Shown one piece after another: positions 10,652 to 21,418 of a stretch of DNA of 64,000 nucleotides. How positions within the stretch are numbered: position 1 is the stretch's first letter; every line of letters begins with the position of its first letter. This DNA is from Linanthus parryae. Taxonomy: Eukaryota > Streptophyta > Magnoliopsida > Ericales > Polemoniaceae. The DNA lies in the NCBI GenBank assembly GCA_023055425.1, contig JALGPY010000014.1, positions 14,964,501 to 15,028,500 on the forward strand, in the 5' to 3' direction. Below the pieces are notes generated by a model. That model saw only the letters and a program-made list of their open reading frames with translations. It made no database searches and was not told the origin of the DNA. The position numbers and the translations under genes were made by a program.

Positions 10652-10993
10652 GGTGGTGGTGGGGATTTGGTGGTAGTGGAGGTGGTGCTCAAGAACACTA
10701 CGAACACCAAGAACATCAAAAACATGATGAACACTATAATAAACAAAAAAAAAGATGGTATTTGTCCACAATCAATATGGGTAAAATGGTCACAAAAAGT
10801 CAATTTGCACGCCTCCACTAACGGATTGTAACAGAAGGTTGGTATCTGTCCACCCTCCATCCCTTAACCAGGGTGCAAAATGTATTTTTTTAAAAATCAA
10901 AAGGCAAAATGTATTTTGTCTATAATCGGATGATGGAAAATGTCTTTTACCCTTAATATAGAGACCGCAGAGAAAGAGACGAGGGAGAAGAAC
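9007..10993 (-). other. Intron of DC1 gene A, enlarged by a MULE
   Basis: Donor CAG/GT at 10994/10993 and acceptor TTTCAG at 9007-9012 on the minus strand. At 1,987 bp it is more than six times the 306-bp intron of pseudogene B; the excess is the inserted element at 9266-10952. The remaining intron sequence aligns with that of pseudogene B. Confidence 0.85.
9266..10952. mobile_element. Nonautonomous Mutator-like element (MULE), 1,687 bp
   Basis: Flanked by a perfect 9-bp direct repeat, TTAATATAG (9257-9265 and 10953-10961). Long terminal inverted repeats of about 85 bp start GGATAAAAGACATTTTCC on the left and GGGTAAAAGACATTTTCC on the inverted right, and both reach ACATTTTGCACCCT. Nine-bp duplications with long inverted repeats are the Mutator superfamily pattern. 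No transposase frame is present. The interior is dominated by simple repeats: CT (9483-9522), TTC (about 9777-9849), TTG (about 10577-10635) and TGG (about 10636-10662). I recognise no captured gene. Confidence 0.88.
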
Positions 10994-12174
10994 CTGTGAT
11001 AATTAGAGCAATCATAAACGTGAGAAAAGTATCTGCATGCGTGGCAATGGTAGGCCCAGTTATGATGTTTCATGTACTTCCCACAGGTTTCACAGTACAC
11101 ATCCACTTCAGAGAAATTTTCGGGGATAGAATAGATGAGGTTGGTGTCATGCTTGTGGTCATGAGAAGATCTATCTCTTACGAGCGGTAATGATGCACAT
11201 TGATCGTGTACCCAAAACCGACAAGTGTTGCACTGGTAAGAGATGCCCTCACCATCTTTATCACAAGCAAAACAAAGCAGAGACGGTTTGGTAAATGAGC
11301 GGATCAGAGGGTGTTGTGGGTGAAAGCTTTTGTCGAATGTGATTCCCTCTAGAGCACATGGGATATCCAAGACAAATTTGCATGGGAGACAGGAATAGCC
11401 GAAGCCACTGCCTTCTGCACGGCAGACACTACACCTCTCTTCTAGGCGTGTCTTAAATTGCAATTTCTCGAGTTTGAGAACGCATGTCGGGTGCTTTTCG
11501 TGGTTAGTTTCCCTGGGAAGATGTGCGCACAGGTGATGCAGACTATAGTTGTTGCAAGTTGGACATGTGTAGTGTGGACCACCGAATGCGATATTTTCTC
11601 CACAGCAGTCAGCTCGTTGTACTGCAGCACTAGTGTCATCACGCGGTTTATCTTCCACCAAGATCAGGTCATGATTATGGTGAAATGGTAGGAACCGTTC
11701 GTACCTGGCTTGTTTACATCTTTCTTGAGCGAATTCCATTAGAAGACTATGTCTGTTGTAGTTTTGGAATGCGCATTTGATATCCAACATAAAATCACAA
11801 CGGGAGCACGCGTATGAGAAGCGAAACCAAGGCTTCAAGCACTTGTAACACCTCACTCTCTTGGCGCATGTTGTGATTGCTAATGTCTGGCTGGGGCAGT
11901 ACGTAGAGTGTACTTCTGATCGATGCCACTTGCTGATGGTCATGGGGAGATGAGCACATGAATGGTGGAGACAGAAGTAAGGGCAGTCTTCTTCACAGCG
12001 GTAGTATGGAACCGAAATCTTCTTTGTGCAACCATAGCAATGAAGATTGTTGCCAAGGGGGGATCTACTGATGTACTCAGAAGAATCACCGACCACCTCC
12101 TCCTCTTCTTCCACCAAAGTCAGTGGATGCTTATGGCTGAAATGTTCCAGCTTCTTCTGATGGTGATCTGCCAT
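10994..12174 (-). CDS. DC1-domain protein gene A, exon 1
   Basis: Starts at ATG 12174 (MADHHQKKLEHFSHKHPL) and ends in phase 2 at 10994. About six C1-like modules follow one another, roughly residues 12-65, 80-135, 165-225, 230-275, 280-330 and 338-393. Each has His and paired Cys ligands, for example CYGCTKKI, CCGENIAF, CSVCRAEG, CFACDKDG and CETCGKYM. An acidic run (EEEEE) sits near residue 20. No signal peptide or membrane segment is seen, so a soluble intracellular zinc protein is likely. Start choice: first ATG of the open frame, followed at once by the family-typical His-rich opening. A CT-rich tract lies just upstream. Confidence 0.88.
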
Positions 12175-13216
12175 GGAGTTCGATACGATACTAGTCTCTC
12201 TCTCTCTCTCTGTCTCTGATGAATGATAGTAGTAGTATCAAAGATTGAAATGGATTCTCTTCTCTCTCTCTCCCTCCCTTATGTTTGAGCCTTTCTACAA
12301 CTCTCTCTCTCTCTCTCTCTCACTCCCTCTCCTGCTGTTTCTGATGAATGGTAGTAGTTGCAGTAGTAGAAGAATGCAATTTGTGGATCTTAAAGCTCAT
12401 GAGCTAGCTAAGTGATGTTGTTTCCTATTTTATGTGCCTTCAGGTCTTTCTGTCAACGCCCCCCAAATTGCAAATATATTATCTGGCAGATAGACGACAA
12501 GAGTATACTTCCCGGAACCCTCCTCGTGGTTGGTGTAATAGAAACTAAATAATCAATGCCAAATGACGCGGTTGTATTTTTTTTTTAAGTGTCAAGGGCC
12601 AAGCTGATCATAAAATTGGCACCAACTGTAATACTGATAAAGGCACTTTGGGCACACACAAAAGGGTGTGGTGAGTGCCCTTTATCTCCCACAAAAGCCG
12701 CCGTAACTGAACCCTTGGGATGTATTTTCTCCGTTCTTCCAAGTTCTTCAAAAAATTATTTGAGTATTATTTAGACATAGCAATTTGGTTAGCAAAACGA
12801 TGCAAGAATTTGATAATCTTTTCATGGTGTCGTAGAATAAACTTTTCTCTACTATATCACAACAAATTCTTGTTTTGTTTTGGTGACCAAATCGCTAGCC
12901 CCAAATAATAGTCGGATAATATAACTGAAGATTCTGGAGGAACGGAGAGAGCATTGTCTATACATAAACATTCTAAGTGATTCCTGCACTGCCTTTGTTT
13001 TTTCTCTAATCCCTTAACCTGTCTTGTCTCAAATGAGTTTGAATTTTTCACATGCGAGTAAGAGTTGAATTCTCTGTCCATTCTCCTTCTATAGCTGGTT
13101 GGCTATCACTTATTTGAGAAACTTGGATTGGTTACCTACCTACATTATTATTCTTAGGAGTTGAGGAAATTTTGATATCCAGCACAGTAGCACTTCATTT
13201 TCTTTGAGTGGGTTGT
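12175..13216 (-). promoter_or_regulatory. Upstream region of DC1 gene A
   Basis: Noncoding. CT tracts at about 12198-12215 and 12261-12330 lie in the probable leader and promoter. The block 12380-12750 (containing CCCGGAACCCTCCTCGTGG) recurs at about 17150-17490 and, split by a hAT element, at about 27205-27376 and 28103-28390, so this regulatory region is present three times in the window. A MITE-like fragment related to 16600-16756 lies at about 12745-12905. I cannot name promoter elements with confidence. Confidence 0.6.
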
Positions 13217-13868
13217 TGACAGAAAATAAATGCTTTTGTTGTGGTTAAGGTTATTGCTTCGGTTATTATCTTTTAGTTTGAGTTAGTGCATGTTTGGTAT
13301 CCCAGATTTTAATCCAATTGGATTAAAATAGGCCTCTTTTCAACAATCTCGTTTGTTATGCTTGCAGATTTTAATCTGATAATCTGCAGATTAAAATAAT
13401 CTGTGTGCAATTGTAGAATCTTCAATATTGGAGATTATGCAGCTTAAGATCTCTTAAAAATTAATTTTCTTTTTCTTTTTACATTAGCATGATCACATTT
13501 CAGTTACAAATATGTGCATTCAATTACTTGACTTTAGAGCTCTTTAAATTTTGTTAAATGGATCAAGTTAGTGATATATAATTTCAGCTCATACCAAACA
13601 GATTGTGATTCTCAGTTAAGTTGGATTTTCTTTTCAGATTATTTTCAGCTGATTATTGAGATTTTAAGTTGCTACCAAACAAGCTCTTAGTCCTGGTCTT
13701 CAGGATATATTAGTTTCCGTGATTCTTGTTTCTAGTTGCAATTTTTATCTATTTTTGCTTATTCTGTTTAGATTGTAGAAAGGCTACTTATATGCCTAGG
13801 TTGATCAATAACAAGTATGTCATTTTTTCAGAATTGTTGAGTGCTTGAACTCATTTTAATTTCTAACA
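13217..13868 (+). repeat. 5' LTR of nonautonomous copia, copy 1 (carries a MITE)
   Basis: Starts TGACAGAAAATAAA and ends TTTCTAACA, 3 nt before an initiator-tRNA-Met type primer site. It matches the 3' LTR at 15608, but is split by a Tourist-like MITE at 13286-13686. Without the MITE and its TTA the LTR is about 248 bp. Confidence 0.8.
13286..13686. mobile_element. Tourist-like (PIF/Harbinger) MITE inside the copia LTR
   Basis: 401 bp, flanked by TTA (13283-13285 and 13687-13689). Ends are GTGCATGTTTGGTA and, inverted, GAGCTTGTTTGGTA. The uninterrupted LTR sequence GAGTTAGTCCTGG is seen at about 15674 and 24501, which proves the insertion. Confidence 0.8.
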
Positions 13869-13871
13869 TTA

Positions 13872-13884
13872 TGGTATCAGAGCT
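13872..13884 (+). other. Primer binding site, initiator tRNA-Met type
   Basis: TGGTATCAGAGCT directly after the LTR, the standard plant copia primer site. Confidence 0.85.
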
Positions 13885-13950
13885 CCCACTGGGCCTGAGA
13901 AAATAAAACATTCAAAGCAACGTCTTTGAGGGTTGTGCAGCAGCCAGAAG

Positions 13951-14601
13951 ATGACATCCGAAGGAAGTTTTATGCAGGCTGCCATTCCACGTTTTGATGG
14001 TCAATTATGACCATTGGAGCATGTTAATGGAGAACTTCCTGCGATCAAAGGAAATTTGAGGGCTAATCGAGACCAAATATGTTGAGCCAGGCAGTGGAGT
14101 GACGCAAACAGAAGAAAACACTGCAGGATTTGAAGCTGAAAGATTTGAAAGTAAAAAATTACCTCTTTGAAGCCATCGATCGGACAATACTGGAGACGAT
14201 CTCGTGAAAGACACTTCCAAGGAGACATGGGATGCTATGAAAAAGAAGTACGAATGAAGTCCTAGGGTTAGGAGGTCACACCTACAAGCTCTCCGCAGAG
14301 AGTTTGAAACCCTAGAGATGAAGGTAGGAAAAGGAGTATCTGATTACTTCTCAGAGTGTTGTCTGTGGCCAACAAGATGAGAACATATGGAGAGAAGATG
14401 CAAGATGTCACAGTAGTGGAGAGAATTCTTCTATCCTTAAGTGAGAAGTTCAACTATGTTGTTTGCGCGATTGAAGAGTCCAAGGATATTGATCAAATGT
14501 CGATCGAAGAACTTCAGAGTTCTCTGATTGTCCATAAGCCGAAGTTTCAGCGACACACTGGAGAGGACCAAGCACTCAAGATAACAACCGAAAACAAATA
14601 A
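13951..14601 (+). pseudogene. Copia gag (UBN2-type), copy 1, frameshifted
   Basis: Starts MTSEGSFMQAAIPRF and runs through a UBN2-type capsid domain (ETWDAMKKKY, LQALRREFETL, SLSEKFNYVV). Small indels, such as the extra bases near 13995 and 14350, break the frame. After the ENK codons the gag is cut off and joined to reverse-transcriptase sequence, with no zinc knuckle, protease or integrase. Copy 2 at 22779 has the same structure. Confidence 0.82.
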
Positions 14602-15576
14602 GGGAGGTAAGATTCTCATTTTCAGCTTATATGTAGATGAGTTACTCTTTACTGGGTATGATGAGTTCATGTTTGCTGAATTTAAAGCTTCAATGTTAAG
14701 AGAGTTTGATATGACTGATTTAGGGAGAATGAGGTACATTCTTGGTATAGAAGTGTTGCAGCAATCAGAAGGAATTTATATTTGCCAAAGATAGTATGCA
14801 TCATAGGTACTGAAGAGGTTCTTAGTGGAGAATTGCAATTCAGTTCACAATCTAATCGTTCCGTTTGTAAACTCTCCAAAAATGAGAATGGTGTTTATGT
14901 GGATGAAACACTATTCAAACAAATGGTGGGATGTCTTATGTATCTAACTGCTACCGGGCCTGATCTTATGTTTGCGATAAGTTTGATTAGTAGGTACATG
15001 GCGAAACCAACCGAGTTGTACTTGAAGGCATCCAGAGGACATTGAAGTATTTGAAAGGAACTACAGATCTTGAAATTTTTTACAAGAAGGGAGGGTGCAA
15101 TGGTCTAATTGGATAGCGATTATGCTAGAGACTTGGATGACAGAAAGAGCACATCAGGTTATGCCTTCATGTTGGGATAAGGAATTATTGCGTGGTCTTC
15201 AAGAAAACAGCCTATCGTTACACTCTCAACAACCGAAGCAGAATTCCTTGTTGCTGCTGGTTGTGCTAGCCAAGCTGTTTGGATGAGGAGGATACTTGAA
15301 AAATTGAGCTCATAAGAGGAGGAGTGCACTACAATATTTTGTGATAGTAGTTCCACAATCAAACTATCAAAGAATCATGTGTTACATGGTAGGAGCAAAC
15401 ACACTGATGTTCGTTTCCACTTTCTTCCCGATCTCACGCGAAAGGAGGTTGTTAAATCGGTATTCTGTGGAACACAAGATCAGATGGCAGGCGTGATGAC
15501 GAAGCCCCTCACCGAGAATGCATTTCAAAGGATCCGAAAACAGTTGGGAGTTTGCCAAGTTCCTTCATTAAACTAG
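14602..15576 (+). pseudogene. Copia RT C-terminus and RNase H, copy 1
   Basis: Begins within the RT at LYVDELLFTGYD (the YVDD box, here YVDE) and continues through SDYARDLDDRKSTSGYAF and STTEAEFLVAA (RNase H) to a tag at 15576. Several stops and shifts are present. Protease, integrase and most of RT are absent, so the element could only have moved with help in trans. Confidence 0.82.
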
Positions 15577-15607
15577 TCATGGCAGGGAACTAGTTTAAGG
15601 GAGGGAA

Positions 15608-15814
15608 TGACTGAAAATAAAGGCTTTTGTTGAAGTTACTGTTATCGCTTCAGTTATTATCTTTTAGTTTGAGTTAGTCCTGGTCTTCAAGATCTATTAG
15701 TTTCCTTGATTCTTGTTTCTAGTTGCAACTGTTCTCTATTTTTCTCATTTTGTTAGATTGTAGAAAGGCTATATATATGCCTAGGTTCAATAACAAGTAT
15801 GTCATTTTTCCAGA
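15608..15814 (+). repeat. 3' LTR of copia copy 1, end-truncated
   Basis: Starts TGACTGAAAATAAAGG after a purine tract (TTTAAGGGAGGGAA). It matches 13217-13868 minus the MITE, but stops at TTTTTCCAGA and lacks the last 50 or so bases present in the 5' LTR. Copy 2 is cut at the same base, so the truncation is older than the duplication. Confidence 0.8.
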
Positions 15815-15830
15815 TATATGGTAGTCATGT

Positions 15831-15916
15831 ATGCGGATAAATGTTTATCATCCCTTGTACATCACTTTACAAGGGATGGATGATCCTCGAAATAAAGGCC
15901 GTGAGGTTATCCGCAT
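15831..15916. other. Two-stem inverted repeat, possible structured RNA
   Basis: Outer arms ATGCGGATAA and TTATCCGCAT (10 bp, perfect) enclose inner arms CATCCCTTGTA and TACAAGGGATG (11 bp, perfect, 8-nt loop). The duplicate at 24665-24750 keeps both stems; the few differences lie outside the arms. No promoter or function is assigned. Confidence 0.5.
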
Positions 15917-16599
15917 TGCCAGAATGCTAGGTTTGTTATCATATTCTTTCAATTGATTAGCCAATTCACAATTATGAACAACTGCTATTAGGTGGAATTA
16001 TAAATGTTGTCCAATTGAATAAATATAAGCGCACTCCAATCAACAGATATATGGTAGTCATGTAGTATAAGCAAAGCACCGTCACATTTATTTGAAATTT
16101 GACGGTAAGAGATCTTAACAATCTTCACTACAATTCGCTCCATGCATCAATCTCCCTTTTCTTCTCTACATAAAACAGTCGGATTCAGCTTGTGCATACT
16201 CGAAGTTGATCCTGTCTGCTTGACGGAATGGGTTTCCGCCATTCAGCAAGCCATTCTCTCCGATCTTAGATTTTAATGTTAATGGTAATTGAGTCTCGGG
16301 GAGTTTATTCTAGGCGTTAACCAATTTTGAGAATGTCGTTCATAGCATTTTTATAGAAATGTGGTTTGATAATTCGCAACAGATGATTAATAAATGTAGG
16401 ATTTATCTGAAAAATTAAGTTGTAGTATCTGTGCATGTAGATTATTGCTTCATGCACCTGCCAGCAAAGACTAGACTAGATTAAACTTCAAGACACAGCA
16501 TCTTAATCAGTGGACTCCGACTACAGCTTGCAGGCACCCTTCTGATTACAACTTTGTCTCTTGTCTTTCTCCCCATCCTGTCTTTTACCATAATCCATT

Positions 16600-16756
16600 G
16601 GGTCACTTTGACCCGGTGATTTAGACAGCAAAATGATGCAATTTTTTTATAATATTTTTCTGGTGTTGTAGAGTAAAAGTTGCTCTATACTCGGGTGAAA
16701 AAATTATCTAAAAATTGCATCAATTTGCGATCCAAATCACCCGATAAAAGTGACCC
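16600..16756. mobile_element. Small MITE-like element
   Basis: Inverted ends GGGTCACTTTGACCCGGTGA and GGGTCACTTTTATCGGGTGA extend to a shared GATGCAATTTTT, about 45 bp of imperfect repeat. A related copy lies at about 25400-25555, and a more distant one near 12745-12905. Target duplication unclear. Confidence 0.6.
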
Positions 16757-17538
16757 AGATACGAATCAAACAGTCAAGTTAGGGAGAAAGAGAAGAGACA
16801 GAGTGGTATATGTCAAACCATGATATTTTATGTTAGCGGATCGTCTGCTATATACAAACATTGGGGCAGTTGACATTTGGAAAATGATCGTGCAAAGAAA
16901 TGAGGAAGTGTCATTATTTTAGCGACTAATTTTTATATACAACTTGGAGCAGTTGACATTTAAGAAATGATCGAGCCGGTAAAACGAGCAAGTCTCCATT
17001 ATGTTAGCTGATCATATATATTAGATTATTAGTACAAAATTTGGGGGAGTTAACATTTGAATAATGATCGTGGTAGGGGGAAGGGAACACCTCAAAAGCA
17101 TATTTCTAGAACACCTAATTAGCTATATACAACTTGTTTGTTGCAGCCAGAAATTGCAATTTGTGGATCTCAAAGCTGATGATCCTTACTACTGAGCTTA
17201 GCTAAGTGATGTTGTTTCCTCTTTTAAAAGCTAGTATATGGCCGGCAAAAAGATGTGCCTTCAAGTCTTTTTTTGTCAACGTCTGAAATTGCAAATATAT
17301 TATATGGCAGATAGACAACTACCGACGACAAGAGAATACTTCCCGGAACCCTCCTCGTGGTTGGTGTAATAGCAAAATATTCAATGTCAGATGAAGACAA
17401 GAGAATACTTCCCGGAACCCTCCCCGTGGTTGGTGTAATAGCAAAATATTCAATGACAGATGACGACAAGAGAATACTACGCGGTTGTATTATTGAAGTA
17501 TTGAAGGCTAGATGACTGAAACGAAAAGGAAAACTTAG

Positions 17539-17888
17539 TGTTCATTTGGTATCTATTTTACCAAATGAACAGTACTCTCCACTACAGGAGATGCCGTTGG
17601 ATCAGAAGGGAAGAAGCTTCAGCAGCTGTAGATTTGCAACGTGTTCTTTCAAATTGTTTTAGTAGAACGGTGGCGTTTTAGCCCTAACCGTTGTTTTATG
17701 TTTTTAATTAGTGGTTAATCTCTTCGGTTAGCTGAGTCACCTTCTCAGACACGTGGTGTGTCCTGATTGGGTGATTCATTACTGAATGAGGTGTTTTCAT
17801 TTTGGGTATTTAGGGTTTGTAATTCTCTTTTGCTGGACTTGATTTTGAATCTCATCATTGAGGTAATTTTCATTTTCTCTGAAATTCA
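17539..17888 (+). repeat. 5' LTR of copia element 1 (350 bp)
   Basis: Starts TGTTCATTTGGTATC and ends GAAATTCA, followed by a TGGTATCAGAGTCAGG primer site at 17892. The start lies in a small inverted repeat (TTCATTTGGTA and TACCAAATGAA). Confidence 0.7.
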
Positions 17889-17891
17889 ATA

Positions 17892-17907
17892 TGGTATCAG
17901 AGTCAGG
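17892..17907 (+). other. Primer binding site of copia element 1
   Basis: TGGTATCAGAGTCAGG, initiator tRNA-Met type, 3 nt after the LTR. Confidence 0.8.
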
Positions 17908-17915
17908 TTTTGCTC

Positions 17916-20900
17916 ATGGATCCCCTACCAAGTCTGAATAGAGTGTTTGCCGAAATAGTACAACATGAGATGCAGGGAGCTATCTCTGAGTCCTCTAATG
18001 TTTCTATGCCTTCTATGGCTATGTATTCTTCTACTTTTCATAATGGTCATTCTTATGGTGGACCACCTCATGGAGGTTCTGATGTTCATTATAATGTGAC
18101 TCCTAAGTCTAAACTCACTTGTACCCATTGTGGGGGGACTGGTCATGTTAAGGCCAAATGTTGGAAGCTACATGGCTATCCTGCAAATTTTAAGAGCAAG
18201 CACACAATGTGTCAAGTGAGGGCCATTCTAATCTGGATAAATCAGATGGCAAAGGTGTATTTCCTTTCACACAGAGTCAATGTCAGCAAATGATGCAATA
18301 TATTAATACACAAATGCAGCAATCCACTTCTCAATCTCTTGGTGCAATAAGTGATACTGGTTCAGTTTCTCCATCTCACAGTAGCCACTCAATAGAGAGT
18401 CATGTTCATCAATATCAAAAGGGAGATTTTGCTTATGCTCAGCACTTTATGGGAAGTGTCATTCACTCCTTGTGTTTTAATAGCTCTCTTACGAAGGACG
18501 GTAGTGACAAGAATTTTTGGATCATTAATAGTGGAGCTACTGATCATATGTGTTCCTCTTTGAGTATTTTGTTGAATCCCGTTGAGATGACAGATATTTA
18601 TGTGTATTTACCTAATGGGAAGAAGGTAAAAGCTTCCCATACAGGTTTTTGTTCAGGTTACTCCTACTTTGGAGTTGCAGGGAGTTCTATATATACCTGA
18701 TTTTCAATTGAACTTGTTGTCTATGACACAATTGGCCAAACAGCAAGGCTGTGTGTTTCTGTGTGATGCAGAAAGATGTCAGATTCTTTATGCTGATACC
18801 AAAGTTGTTTTGGGAGAAGGAAACAAGTCAAATGGATTGTATCTTCTACAGGCAAACAGTGTGACAATGTGTCAAACTTCTACAAGTGTAGTTGTTTCAA
18901 ATGAAATTTGGCATAAAAGACTTGGCCATTTGTTTGATACAAAGTTGAAATGGATTCAGAAAGTCTTGAAAACTGAATCTGCAGTTGATAACTCTTTGTG
19001 TGAAGTATGTGCACAGGCAAAACAAGGAAAACTTCCATATCCCATTATTGGTAAAATGGAGTCTATCCCTTTTGCTCTCATACATTGTGATATTTGGGGA
19101 CCTTACAAGACTTCTACATATGCTGGTTATAGATATTTCCTTACTTTGGTGGATGATGCCACAAGAATGACTTCGGTGTATCTTCTCGTTCATAAGTGTG
19201 AAGCTCAAACTGTTTTTCCTCAATTCGATCAATTAATTGAGACTCAATTTAAGAGCAAAATACAGAAGTTTAGGAGTGATAATGCCAAGGAGTTGGCTTT
19301 GGTGGATTTTATGCTTTCAAAAGGGATTGTGCATCAGTTAAGCTGTGTAGAAGCTCATCAACATAACTCAGTAGTTGAAAGAAACATCAGCACTTGCTGA
19401 ATGTTGGCAGGGCTCTCATGTTCCAATCTTCCTTGCCTCAGAAGTTTTGGGGTGATAGCATTATGACTGCTGCTTATTTGATTAATAGAGTTCCTACAAC
19501 TGTCTTAAAGAACAAGTCCCCTTTTGAGTGTCTATATGGCTCTACTCCTGACTATGACTCACTTAGAGTTTTTGGTTGTTTATGCTACAGCTCTACTCTC
19601 ATGCAGGGCAGGACCAAGTTTGAGCCCAGAGCTGTTCCTTGTGTGTTCCTTGGATATGTTTTTGGGGTAAAAGGTTACAGGCTCTACAATTTGAAGGAAT
19701 GCACTTTCTTGGTTTCTAGAAATGTTACATTTCATGAAACAGTATTTCCCTTCTCTGATTCATCTCCGTGGCCTAAACTTACAGATGATGTTGTGATGCC
19801 TACAGTTTGTGAAAACACTCTCAATTATGGGAATGATGTGCTGAGGACTTCAGAACCTAGAAATGAAATAGGTACTGTTGTTCAACAAACTCAAAGTTCA
19901 CAGCCCATAAGAAGTGCTAGGGAGATAAGAACTCCAAGCTATCTGAGAGACTATGTTACTAGCAAACCAAGAATGGTGTCAGCTTGTTTATCTCCAGTAG
20001 TAGTTTTCTTACTCATCTCCAGGTAACACCTCTGTATATTCACAGTGTCTGAACACCATTAATGCTATTTGAGAACCTGATACTTATCAAGAAGCTTGCA
20101 AAGATCCAAAATGGATTAAGGCAATGCAGACAGAATTGAAAGCTCTAGAGCAAAATAATACTTGGAAAGTTGTTGTTTTTACCCCCAAGACATGATTCTG
20201 TTGGATGTAAATGGGTCAATAACGTTAAGCTTAATTCTAATGGCACAGTTGAGAGGTATAAAGCTAGGCTTCTTGCAAAAGGGTATACCCAAACAGAAGG
20301 AATAGACTATAATAAGACATTTTCTCCAGTTGCTAAACTGCCAACTTTGAAATGTTTGTTAGCTCTTGCATCCATAAAGGGGTGGCATTTATTACAGCTT
20401 GATGTTAATAATGCCTTCCTACATGGAGAGCTTGAAGAAGAAGTTTATATGAACTTGCCTTTGGGTTATAATCCTCCTGATTGTTTATCTTCTCAGGGTA
20501 GTGGCAAGATAGTGTGTCACTTACAGAAATCTCTTTATGGTTTGAAACAGGCATCAAGGCAGTGGTATAGAAAATTTTCAGCCACCCTTGTTGATCTGGG
20601 TTTTGAACAATGCAAGACTGACTACACTCTCTTTGTGAATCTGGTGACTTTTTTGTCTGCATTATAGTCTATGTGGATGATATAGTTCTGGGAGGCACTC
20701 ACTTATCACAACTACATGATCTCAAGACTGCTCTAAACAATCAGTTTCAGTTAAAAGATTTAGGGTTTCTCAGATATTTCTTGGTTTTGAAATAGCAAGG
20801 ACTGACCATGGTATCAGTCTCTATCAAAGAAAATTTGCAATGGACATTTTGGAGGAATATGGATACAATAAGTGCAAATCAGCTTCAGTACCCATGGATC

Positions 20901-21418
20901 ATCTTTTAAAGCTTACAGCTACAGGTGGTGATATTCTCTCTAATGCAGACAGTGTGAAGTATAGAAAGATGGTTGGTAAGTTGCTATACTTGTGCAATTC
21001 AAGGCCAGATATGTGTTTTGATGTGCATAAGTTATCTCAGTATATATCTAAGCCTACAACTACTCATCTCAAAGCTGCACATCATGTCTTGAGATATCTC
21101 AGCAAGGCAGGATGTTTGGATACCAGAAAGTCTACTTCATGATTTCTAATTTACATAGGAGATTCTTTAGTTTATTGGAAGTCAGGGAAGCAAACAGTCA
21201 TCTCAAGGAGCTCAATTAAATCTAAGTATAGAGCTCTTGCTACAATATCTTGTGAGGTACAGTGGTTTCTATATCTACTTTCAGACTTCGGAATTTCTCT
21301 GAGCAGAGCACCAGTTGTTTTCTGTGACAGCAACTCAACTCTTCAATTAGCTGCAAATCCTGTGTTTCATGACAAGACTAAACATATTGACATTGACTGT
21401 CACTTGGTAAGAGATCTT
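17916..21418 (+). pseudogene. Ty1/copia element 1 polyprotein, multiply frameshifted
   Basis: Domain order is copia-like. A CCHC knuckle (CTHCGGTGHVKAKC, about 18118-18160) is followed by a protease with NSGATDHM, where the catalytic Asp of DSG is replaced by Asn. A gag-pre-integrase HKRLGHL and integrase (CDIWGP, RSDN, VVERN) come next, then reverse transcriptase ([25 protein letters not shown]) and RNase H ending near LVRDL. Frame breaks are seen near 18205, 18665, 19390, 20030, 20170, 20650 and 20790. The N-terminal part of gag is missing: the coding sequence starts MDPLPSLNRVF almost directly after the primer site. No 3' LTR is found; the element is cut at about 21418, where another copia fragment begins. 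Confidence 0.85.

Larger units (their letters stand above)
15815..17538. repeat. Segmental duplication unit 1, noncoding part
   Basis: Collinear with 24649-28200 apart from later insertions in that copy. It contains a two-stem inverted repeat (15831-15916), a MITE-like element (16600-16756), three degenerate repeats of about 90-95 bp (about 16828-17070) and the DC1-upstream-like block (about 17150-17490). That block includes a perfect-looking 69-bp tandem duplication (17324-17461). No protein gene is visible. Confidence 0.75.

Noticed and set aside
10579..10821. ORF with Cys, Trp and Gly runs
   Set aside because: TTG/TGG microsatellite translation.
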